DNA from: an uncultured Lachnospiraceae bacterium
GTDB lineage: Bacteria > Bacillota_A > Clostridia > Lachnospirales > Lachnospiraceae
DNA length: 18,992 nucleotides
Assembly: GCA_902780985.1 (NCBI GenBank)
Contig: CACZHN010000019.1
Location: forward strand, 1-18,992
Direction of reading: 5' to 3'
How positions within the stretch are numbered: the stretch's first letter is position 1; each line of letters starts with the position of its first letter. Positions 7,118-13,969 of this stretch are shown piece by piece. The position numbers were made by a program, and so were the translations under genes. The notes under the pieces were generated by a model. The model was given only the letters and a program-made list of their open reading frames with translations, had not been told where the DNA came from and did not search any database.

Positions 7118-9262
7118 TTAATTTCCTCCTATCAACTTCTTATGAAAACCGAGGTAGGATGCCAGCTTTCCGGATTCCTTAATCATTTCATCCGTAGCCT
7201 CATCCCCTCTGAATCGTACTTTGTAATATTCCGCGAAGATCCGCCTCATGATCTCCCTCGTTCCCGGATCCTTTATCACATCCGCATATTCGTATATGGA
7301 GCGGACGTTCCGTTCCTTAAAGGCTTTGTCTCCCACTATCTTTCGGATGCGCCTTACATTTTCCGTAAGCTTACGCTCCGGCGTCATAAGCATATATCTT
7401 ATATATAAGATGATCTTTATAAGCAGGATCACCGCCACCGCAAATCCCACCATGGCTCCTATATAACTCAGGAACTTTATCAGTCCCTCCTTATCAAAGG
7501 CCTCCTGCTTTCTTTCTATATTAAGGCCGTCTAAATCTATCGCCTCATTTTGTCCCTGATTCTGCGGGATCGGAATATACGGCGTCGGCGTTCCCACATT
7601 CACCGTTTCCTTGTTCGTGTCGGATACCGTAAGTCCCCATCCCAGGTCTTCTGCCGTTTCCTTCACGGGAGTCGGTTCGAAAGGAACCCATCCGTAACCG
7701 GAAATGTATGCCTCACACCAGGCATGAGCTTCGTTGCTCATAACGCTGCTGTATTCCTTCTTATACCTATGGGCATACCCCATGGTGTACTTGGCCGGAA
7801 TACCGCTGAGTCTCAGCATCAGCGTCATGGAAGAGGCAAAGTAGGTACAGTATCCCACCTCATCCTCAAAAAGGAACCTGTCTATATAGTTATCTCCTTC
7901 GGCACGGACTACCTGTGTCGAATAAGAGTACTGCCTGAGATATGTCTCAATAGCCTTGGCCTTCTCGTAATCCGTCTCACATCCTTCGGTGATCTTCGCC
8001 GTAAGGTCGATTATCCTCTGAGTCGCCATGGATGTATCCGTGTATCCCGAAAAATCCTTTGCCTCAGCCGCTATTGCATCATACTCTTCCTTCGACATAA
8101 TCTTGTCGAAGTTTATATTGTAAAGCAGCTTCACGTACTCATTTATGGTCTCGTAATCATTGCATGGCCCCGGTTCGCTTTTCAGAACCTCCACAAGATA
8201 CGGATTTGCGTAATCCACCGCCATGTATTTCAGCAGATATCTGAAATGACGGCTCTTCTTTCCGCCAAATCCCCTAAGCGGTTTATCCTCAACCGAAAGG
8301 ACATGGTAAGGCATTATCAGGTCATCCGTCCTGAGATATCTGTATTCTATATCGATCCTTCTGATCTTCGAGAAGCATGCCGCTTCGTATTTATTGATAT
8401 CATTGTTATAGAGTGCATTTATATACTCAACAAACCACTGATTGAAAGGCTCCGTCTGAACTTCCTCATTTGAAAATCCCTCTTCTTTCATATCCAGAAG
8501 ACTTCTTCCCTTCAGATACATGGCACCGTTCTTCACGCCGGTCTCTATGAACATATCTTCGCGTTCTCTGCTCTTTACTCCGTTTCCGCCGAAAGCGTTG
8601 GAGTCGGAGTATCCGGTGTAGCCCGCTCCGCCGCCGAAGAATACATTTCCCAGATATTCCAGTTCATCTCCGGCTTTATCCACAATCTTGGCTACGCCCG
8701 CCAGAGCTTTCTTCACCAGCGTCCACTGCATCGGGTCTTCCTTTACGGGGATAAATGCAACGGCAATCCCCAATGCGAAGAGCACAGCCAGATAATATCT
8801 CACATCCCTGCCCATCATGTTGCCCAGCGCGTAAATGCAGAGCAGCACTATGCAGACAGCCACTATCTTCGGCATATCGTCGTAATTCACGATGATCCAG
8901 AGAGATGTCTCCAGCGCTGCCAGGATTATCCAGCCCACACGGTTGTACTTCTTCTTCCTGAGTATAAATATGATAAATGCCGCCATCAGTGCCGCGATCA
9001 TATTGAGGCTCAGCACCTTGTCCCTGAAAATCAGCATCAACAGAATCGTGACGCCCACGGAAACATGCAGATCCCACTTTCCCTTTTTCAGCAGCAAAGC
9101 GATGCCCGTGATCAGGAAATGTATGGCAAAGTAGCATAGAAAGAATCCCACTGTGAAGTCACGGCTTACGGACATACTGAGATAACATCCGATAGGTATC
9201 GCCATGGCAAGATACACCGGGATCAGAAGCAGATATTTAATTATCCTGTTTCTATAATCCAA
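7118..9262 (-). CDS. Membrane transglutaminase-like protein (TgpA-type)
   Basis: 714 residues. The N-terminal part (about 8-172) has about six hydrophobic segments. A large extracytoplasmic region (about 173-595) carries a transglutaminase-like core at about 430-535: Cys472 in GYCTYFASS, His513 in EAHAWCEAYI, and the third catalytic position in GWVPFEPTP, where Glu529 stands in place of the usual Asp. Another membrane segment follows at about 596-624, then a cytoplasmic tail to 714 rich in charged residues. Residues 208-226 are Gly-rich. This family is known from MoxR-DUF58-transglutaminase operons and is thought to act in envelope assembly or proteolysis; the substrate is unknown. The start is TTG at 9262, 11 nt inside the DUF58 gene; an in-frame TGA lies just upstream, so no longer start is possible. 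The nearest ribosome site is GAAGGAG about 12 nt away, or AGAGG almost touching the start, so coupling to DUF58 translation is likely. Confidence 0.87.
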   Translation of the reverse strand: MDYRNRIIKYLLLIPVYLAMAIPIGCYLSMSVSRDFTVGFFLCYFAIHFLITGIALLLKKGKWDLHVSVGVTILLMLIFRDKVLSLNMIAALMAAFIIFILRKKKYNRVGWIILAALETSLWIIVNYDDMPKIVAVCIVLLCIYALGNMMGRDVRYYLAVLFALGIAVAFIPVKEDPMQWTLVKKALAGVAKIVDKAGDELEYLGNVFFGGGAGYTGYSDSNAFGGNGVKSREREDMFIETGVKNGAMYLKGRSLLDMKEEGFSNEEVQTEPFNQWFVEYINALYNNDINKYEAACFSKIRRIDIEYRYLRTDDLIMPYHVLSVEDKPLRGFGGKKSRHFRYLLKYMAVDYANPYLVEVLKSEPGPCNDYETINEYVKLLYNINFDKIMSKEEYDAIAAEAKDFSGYTDTSMATQRIIDLTAKITEGCETDYEKAKAIETYLRQYSYSTQVVRAEGDNYIDRFLFEDEVGYCTYFASSMTLMLRLSGIPAKYTMGYAHRYKKEYSSVMSNEAHAWCEAYISGYGWVPFEPTPVKETAEDLGWGLTVSDTNKETVNVGTPTPYIPIPQNQGQNEAIDLDGLNIERKQEAFDKEGLIKFLSYIGAMVGFAVAVILLIKIILYIRYMLMTPERKLTENVRRIRKIVGDKAFKERNVRSIYEYADVIKDPGTREIMRRIFAEYYKVRFRGDEATDEMIKESGKLASYLGFHKKLIGGN

Positions 9263-10316
9263 TCCTCTTCAGCGCTCCTTCGCTTTCTTTATATACGGCA
9301 GCTATGCCGTTGATACGTCCTGTTTCTTCCGCAACTTCTTCCTCGGAAGCCGCTCGGGTCTCTCTTCCGATTTCCGGGATTGCTTCAGTATAAAACTTTC
9401 TGAAGCTGTCATATCCGTCCACCAGAAAATCCTTGATCTTTCCGCTGTAATATACGAATCTCACCGGCTTCTTCTGTCTCGCAAACCAGTCCGCAAAGGA
9501 TACGATATATTCCAGCATATAGTCCCGCTTCAGAAGATCCGATTCTTCCGCCGCGGCAACGATTCCCACGTTCATCATTTCCGAATTCTGTTTCTCCGGA
9601 AGTCTTACCATCAGTTCTCCGGTTCTGGCGTAATTCTTCCAATGTATGGTATTTACGCTGTCGCCGTCGATATAACGCCTCACATCATTTCCCAGATAAG
9701 TTTCGGTCTTATCCAGCCTGAAGCTTCTGACTCCGTTCATAACTTCGGTATAAAGCCTGTTGATATCCTTTACGGCGATATCCGTTACGATCGGCAGTAC
9801 ATTTACTCTGAGAGGGATAGGTATGTCATAGGTCATACTGAAAAGATGAAAACACTCATCAATGGTGACCATTCCTATTCCCGCCGTATAAGCTCCCGCG
9901 TATTTGCAGGTTATGCTGGTATCGTGCTTAACCTTTTCCCTCGGAAGAAGGCTGAATATCTTATCCGCAAAATTCTCGCCGAACAGGGTAACCTCATCCT
10001 GGATGGTAAGCTTTATTCCGCCCATAGGGAGCGGTCCCGCATTTTCTATAAATATCTGATAAGGCACCGGAGTCATCTTATACATAAGTCGTCCGTCCAC
10101 TTCCTGATATATCTTCAGGAAGGCTCTGGTATACAGCATATGTGCCAGTGCAGCTATCGGATACAGCAGCACTGTAAAAAAGAAGACATAGGAAAAAGCG
10201 CCTCCGCGGAAGCTTATCAAAACAGCGGCTCCTGCCAGTATGATAAGATATATGATCCACGGAACTAGCTTCCTATGCCTGTTTGCTCTGCGATTACGTC
10301 TTCTGCTGCGTTTCAA
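9252..10316 (-). CDS. DUF58 domain protein (MoxR-associated)
   Basis: 354 residues. A very basic N-terminus (residues 1-16, mostly Arg/Lys) precedes two membrane segments at about 18-36 and 40-62. The DUF58 signature lies at about 212-238: VRRYIDGDSVNTIHWKNYAR followed by GELMVR. The region after it (about 247-330) resembles the VWA-like fold that DUF58 is related to. DUF58 proteins are regularly encoded between a MoxR ATPase and a transglutaminase-like membrane protein, exactly as here; the molecular role is not settled. The start is TTG at 10316 with GGAG 10 nt upstream, a site that overlaps the MoxR stop codon. The gap to MoxR is 7 nt, and the 3' end overlaps the transglutaminase gene by 11 nt. 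Confidence 0.88.
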   Translation of the reverse strand: MKRSRRRNRRANRHRKLVPWIIYLIILAGAAVLISFRGGAFSYVFFFTVLLYPIAALAHMLYTRAFLKIYQEVDGRLMYKMTPVPYQIFIENAGPLPMGGIKLTIQDEVTLFGENFADKIFSLLPREKVKHDTSITCKYAGAYTAGIGMVTIDECFHLFSMTYDIPIPLRVNVLPIVTDIAVKDINRLYTEVMNGVRSFRLDKTETYLGNDVRRYIDGDSVNTIHWKNYARTGELMVRLPEKQNSEMMNVGIVAAAEESDLLKRDYMLEYIVSFADWFARQKKPVRFVYYSGKIKDFLVDGYDSFRKFYTEAIPEIGRETRAASEEEVAEETGRINGIAAVYKESEGALKRIGL

Positions 10317-10323
10317 CTCTTTA

Positions 10324-11250
10324 CTACTCCGGTAATTTAATCTTGTCTATAACCTTTGTTATCAATTGTTCTCCCGTATAGCGCTCCATATACGCTTTCG
10401 AAGTAAGAACAAGTCTGTGCGGAAGTGTGGCATCCGCCATCTCTATGATGTCTTCCGGAATGACGAAGTCTCTTCCCTTGATATATGCATTTGCACGTGC
10501 CGCCGAAAGAAGCACCAGTCCCGCTCTCGGGCTGAGTCCGTACTCCAGTTCGCTGAGGCTTCTTGTGTCATCCACAATCTTAAGTGCGTATTCTATAAGG
10601 GAATCCTTGATGATGACCTTCTGTACCTCCTGCTTCATTTCCACTACCTGCTCCGGCGTAAGCACCGGTTCAAGGTCCTGCTCCAGCACGCCTTCCAGAT
10701 AGTTCTTTGCCAGCATGGTCTGCTTCGACTTGCTCGGATAGCCTATCTTCAGCTTCATCATGAATCTGTCCAGCTCCGCCTCCGGCAGCTGATATGTTCC
10801 CAGATGCTCCGACGGATTCTCCGTAGCTATTACCATGAAGAGTTCAGGCAGGTCAAATGTAGTCCCGTCGATAGTCACCTGATGCTCTTCCATAGCCTCC
10901 AGCAGTGCTGCCTGTGTTCTCGGCGATGTACGGTTTATCTCATCCGCAAGTATTATCTGATTATGAACCGGTCCCTTCACGATCTTAAACTCCGATGCCG
11001 CAGCGTCGAAGACCGATGTTCCCGTAATATCCGTAGGAAGTGTATCCGGTGTAAACTGGATTCTCGCAAAGGTTGCATCTACAGAACCCGCAACAGCCTT
11101 TGCCAAAGTGGTCTTTCCCACCCCGGGAACATCCTCGATGAGGACATGTCCGCCGGCAAGAAGTGCCACCACTATGTTATGTACTATCTCTTCCTTACCG
11201 ATAAATTTTTTACTGATGTTGTCTTTTAAGCTTTGTACTAATTCCTGCAT
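10324..11250 (-). CDS. MoxR family AAA+ ATPase
   Basis: 308 residues, the normal length. Walker A is VPGVGKTT (41-48), Walker B is IILADEINR (Asp103, Glu104), sensor 1 is IATENPSEHLGTYQLPEAELDRF (Asn145, Arg162). A C-terminal lid domain with SPRAGLVLL follows. MoxR ATPases are cytoplasmic chaperone-like machines that activate or assemble partner proteins, often VWA or DUF58 proteins. It is the first gene of the four-gene operon here, so the likely partner is the DUF58 protein encoded 7 nt downstream. The ATG at 11250 has a modest AGAGAGTG site upstream. A rubredoxin terminator lies upstream, so the operon needs its own promoter (candidate at 11274-11302). Confidence 0.93.
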   Translation of the reverse strand: MQELVQSLKDNISKKFIGKEEIVHNIVVALLAGGHVLIEDVPGVGKTTLAKAVAGSVDATFARIQFTPDTLPTDITGTSVFDAAASEFKIVKGPVHNQIILADEINRTSPRTQAALLEAMEEHQVTIDGTTFDLPELFMVIATENPSEHLGTYQLPEAELDRFMMKLKIGYPSKSKQTMLAKNYLEGVLEQDLEPVLTPEQVVEMKQEVQKVIIKDSLIEYALKIVDDTRSLSELEYGLSPRAGLVLLSAARANAYIKGRDFVIPEDIIEMADATLPHRLVLTSKAYMERYTGEQLITKVIDKIKLPE

Positions 11251-11273
11251 AATTCACTCTCTGTCTGTAACCG

Positions 11274-11302
11274 ATCATATAGTTGCTAATAAAAACTAAA
11301 AA
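11274..11302 (-). promoter_or_regulatory. Possible promoter of the MoxR operon
   Basis: On the minus strand a TATGAT -10 box (11274-11279) lies 17 nt downstream of a weak TTTTTA -35 position (11297-11302). The -35 falls inside the T-run of the rubredoxin terminator. Leader length would be only about 20 nt. The -10 is good and the -35 poor. Confidence 0.35.
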
Positions 11303-11330
11303 CATCCGGTGTCCTTTCCGACACCGGATG
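11291..11330 (-). terminator. Rho-independent terminator of the rubredoxin gene
   Basis: A perfect 11-bp stem CATCCGGTGTC / GACACCGGATG (11303-11313 and 11320-11330) with a 6-nt loop begins 5 nt after the rubredoxin stop. On the minus strand it is followed by TTTTTAGTTTTTA. It isolates rubredoxin from the MoxR operon. Confidence 0.9.
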
Positions 11331-11335
11331 CTCCA

Positions 11336-11491
11336 CTACTGTTTTTCAAACATGTCCTTTGAAACACCGCATATCGGACAAACCCAGTCATCCGGAATAT
11401 CTTCGAATGCTGTACCCGGTGCTATACCGCTGTCGGGATCTCCGATTTCGGGATCATAAACATATCCGCAAACACATACATACTTATCCAT
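11336..11491 (-). CDS. Rubredoxin
   Basis: A short gene of 51 residues. The product is a small cytoplasmic electron carrier with one iron bound by four Cys. Family features are [14 protein letters not shown] (10-23), [15 protein letters not shown] (25-39) and the C-terminal [13 protein letters not shown] knuckle (Cys38 and Cys41). The first knuckle reads YVCVCGY, so its Cys residues (6 and 8) are separated by one residue rather than the usual two. The ATG at 11491 follows an excellent GAGGAGG site (11498-11504) with a 6-nt spacer. It has its own promoter and terminator, so it is a single-gene unit. In anaerobes rubredoxins commonly feed electrons to peroxide- or oxygen-detoxifying enzymes such as rubrerythrin, but no partner is encoded here. 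Confidence 0.92.
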   Translation of the reverse strand: MDKYVCVCGYVYDPEIGDPDSGIAPGTAFEDIPDDWVCPICGVSKDMFEKQ

Positions 11492-11537
11492 ATAATACCT
11501 CCTCTAAGTATATACAAAACCCTAACCCCATATTCAG

Positions 11538-11566
11538 ATTCTACTCTAAGCCCTTATACTATGCAA
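11538..11566 (-). promoter_or_regulatory. Promoter of the rubredoxin gene
   Basis: On the minus strand TTGCAT (11561-11566), a 17-nt spacer and TAGAAT (11538-11543) form a good sigma-A-type promoter. Transcription would begin near 11531, giving a leader of about 40 nt. Confidence 0.65.
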
Positions 11567-11580
11567 CATACTAACAGTAG

Positions 11581-11609
11581 AAAAAATACGACAAATTCCA
11601 TCAATTTGT
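11581..11609 (-). terminator. Terminator of the EAL-domain gene
   Basis: A 7-bp stem ACAAATT / AATTTGT (11591-11597 and 11603-11609) with a 5-nt loop overlaps the stop codon of the EAL gene. On the minus strand it is followed by a run of six T (11581-11586) after a 4-nt gap. The stem is AT-rich, so termination may be partial. Confidence 0.6.
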
Positions 11610-13841
11610 TTCCGCCTCAACCTTCGGTTCCTCGATTACCGCCACATGCTGCACCATTCTGCTTTCGTAATCTTCTCTCGGCATAGGCTTTGCGTAGTAA
11701 TATCCCTGGATCATATCGCATCCCTGGTCCGCCAGGAAATCCACCTGGTCTTTAGCTTCAACTCCTTCCGCTACGGTATGCATATGCAGTTTCTGCGCAA
11801 GCCTTATGGCTTCGGATACTACTATCTCGGCTCTGTCACCTTCGCTCTCGCCTCTGAAGAAATCCGCATCCAGTTTAAGTACATCCAGCGGCATGTCCTT
11901 GAGGGAATTAAGTGATGAGTATCCCGCTCCGAAATCATCCATGGATACGGCAAAGCCATACTCCTTAAGCCTCTTTATGGTATTGATGATTGCTTTCTTA
12001 TCATCGAAGAACGCGCTTTCCGTAAGCTCAATCTCCACCAGATCCTTCGGTGCGCCTTCTCTGTCCACCATATCGCGTATCTGCTCCGCCAGATCGCTTT
12101 CCACGAAATGCGCTCTTGAGACATTTACGGATATAGGAACGCATTTCAGTCCCTTATCCAACCAGGCCTTCTGGTCTCTTGCCACATGCGTGATCATGAA
12201 ATGATCTATCTCCGTGATAAATCCGTTTTTCTCGAATATCGGGATTATACGTCCCGGTGTTACAAATCCGTACTTCGGCGACTGCCATCTGATAAGCGCC
12301 TCCGCGCCTCTCAGCTCATTTGTTCTCGGATCATACTTAGGCTGGTAGTAAACCTGAAATTCTTCATTATCCAGAGCAGCCTGCTGATTCTCCTGAACTA
12401 TATCCAGCCACTTCTGTTCTTCCAGAAGTTTCTCATCGAAGTATGCGATTCCCGTATCATCATTATCCGCAAGCGTTACGGATGCCGCACAGGCGTTGTT
12501 GTATGCCTTCTGAAGATCGATATCCTTTCTCTTAACAGGCTTACCGTCTTCATCATACAGAGCATTCAGCTTATCCACACCTACATGATAGGAGAAGACA
12601 TGCTTATCATCGATATGCTCCAGATCCCTTAATATTCCGTTGATCCTGTCGTTCAGGTTCTCATCATTATCGTACTGCATAAGCACTGCGAAATGCGCCG
12701 ATGAATTATGTGCACAGAGTTCCTTCTTATCCAGATGTCCGCTGATAAGGTCATTTACCGTACAGAGGACTCTTTCACCTTCCTGAACCGAATGAGCCAT
12801 ACAGAAATTTCTGAACTTTACAAAGTCAAAGTCCATTACCGCATAACTCTTCTCTGCATTTCTCCACTTCTTCAGCAGCTGGCCGCCCTTATATATGAAC
12901 CAGGTCCAGTTATGGCTGTTTGTGACCATATCCGTAAAGAGAAGCGTATTCACTCTCTTATGGTTACCTAAGTTCCTGATAAAGTTGATCACGGAGATGA
13001 TGAATCCTATCAGTATCACCAGAATGTATACGCCTATAATGATCAGCACCATCACTGTATCCTTGGTTTTGATCATGATGGATGATCTGACTACCAGCTT
13101 TCCGCCGTCCACATCGGTCTGGATCCAGAAAGGAACTACTCTGGCCTCCTTTGTACTGACATCCAGTTTAAGCCCCTTCTTGCCGAAATCTATCCCGAAA
13201 AGCTTCAATATATCCATTGAAAACTCTCCGTTGTCATCCTGCCTTATGTATTCGTTGTCCGAATCCAGATATACCGTAACCGTCTCGTCGGAGAAAGTCA
13301 CATCATCACTGTAAACAAAATCTTCGGCTTCGGGTTCTACCCATTCTTCTTCATCCGGATCAAACTCTTCCTCGTCTGTCAATTCATCCGGTTCATTCGG
13401 ATCGGATATATCGAACTGAAACATTTCTCCGTTATCTGTGGTGGATATCATGAAATATCCGGTACTCTCTATACTTGTATTCTTTCCGAATCCGTACTCC
13501 GTCTCACCTTCTTCGTTCACAACAAAGAAAGGTTTTTCCTCATAACGAAGCGCTTTATATGCTTCATCCTTTGATATAGCCGCCTTCTCGTTGTAGATAT
13601 CTCCCATACGCTGTACATCCTTGTACTCGCTCTGGATCTTATCATCAATGGTGTAGGAGATCATCCATGCACATATGATCCCGAGAAATGCAGTGGCCAG
13701 TGTGGTTATAAGAATAAACATTACAAAGCTGAACCACCATCTGTTCTTACGCAGCTTCTTGATCAGCTTTTCATTCTTCTTTCTTGTCTTTTCGGCTTTA
13801 CTCTGAGCCGCGTTCCTTTTATCCGTATTTTTATCCGTCAT
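11601..13841 (-). CDS. Membrane-anchored GGDEF(degenerate)-EAL c-di-GMP phosphodiesterase
   Basis: 746 residues. A basic N-terminus (1-34) leads into a membrane segment at about 35-63. An extracytoplasmic sensor region spans about 64-260, with a strongly acidic stretch at 149-176 (DPNEPDELTDEEEF...). A second membrane segment lies at about 262-289. A GGDEF-like domain (about 300-470) has lost its active site: the GGDEF position reads SSAHF at about 380-384. The EAL domain (about 485-728) looks complete: EAL at 514-516, Asn573 in VNVSR, Glu605 in IELTES, Asp635-Asp636 in MDDFGAGYSS, Lys657 in LKLD, Glu692 in AEGVE and Gln712 in QGYYYAKP. It should hydrolyse c-di-GMP in response to an outside or membrane signal. 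The ATG at 13841 follows AAAGGATG. It is transcribed alone. Its effectors are not in this window. Confidence 0.92.
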   Translation of the reverse strand: MTDKNTDKRNAAQSKAEKTRKKNEKLIKKLRKNRWWFSFVMFILITTLATAFLGIICAWMISYTIDDKIQSEYKDVQRMGDIYNEKAAISKDEAYKALRYEEKPFFVVNEEGETEYGFGKNTSIESTGYFMISTTDNGEMFQFDISDPNEPDELTDEEEFDPDEEEWVEPEAEDFVYSDDVTFSDETVTVYLDSDNEYIRQDDNGEFSMDILKLFGIDFGKKGLKLDVSTKEARVVPFWIQTDVDGGKLVVRSSIMIKTKDTVMVLIIIGVYILVILIGFIISVINFIRNLGNHKRVNTLLFTDMVTNSHNWTWFIYKGGQLLKKWRNAEKSYAVMDFDFVKFRNFCMAHSVQEGERVLCTVNDLISGHLDKKELCAHNSSAHFAVLMQYDNDENLNDRINGILRDLEHIDDKHVFSYHVGVDKLNALYDEDGKPVKRKDIDLQKAYNNACAASVTLADNDDTGIAYFDEKLLEEQKWLDIVQENQQAALDNEEFQVYYQPKYDPRTNELRGAEALIRWQSPKYGFVTPGRIIPIFEKNGFITEIDHFMITHVARDQKAWLDKGLKCVPISVNVSRAHFVESDLAEQIRDMVDREGAPKDLVEIELTESAFFDDKKAIINTIKRLKEYGFAVSMDDFGAGYSSLNSLKDMPLDVLKLDADFFRGESEGDRAEIVVSEAIRLAQKLHMHTVAEGVEAKDQVDFLADQGCDMIQGYYYAKPMPREDYESRMVQHVAVIEEPKVEAETN

Positions 13842-13928
13842 CTTATCTCATCCTTTTGAATGATTTAATCACTATTAACCTTATGTTATATTTCGTTATG
13901 AAATGAGTTATTAGTGAAGGTAGAATAA

Positions 13929-13968
13929 AGAGGCGTAACTCCCGGGGGAAGTTACGCCTCTCTTTTTT
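13929..13968. terminator. Hairpin terminator after glgB
   Basis: A 12-bp stem AGAGGCGTAACT / AGTTACGCCTCT (13929-13940 and 13950-13961) with a GC-rich 9-nt loop starts 8 nt after the glgB stop. On the minus strand it is followed by TTATTCT, a moderate U tract. On the plus strand it is followed by six T (13963-13968), so it could also block antisense transcription from the left. The 87 nt between this hairpin and the EAL start must contain the EAL promoter, but I see no convincing -35/-10 pair. Confidence 0.82.
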
Positions 13969-13969
13969 G

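Noticed and set aside
7550..8473. 307-codon plus-strand open frame
   Set aside because: Antisense to the transglutaminase gene; composition rich in Arg, His, Ile and Cys is typical of a shadow frame.
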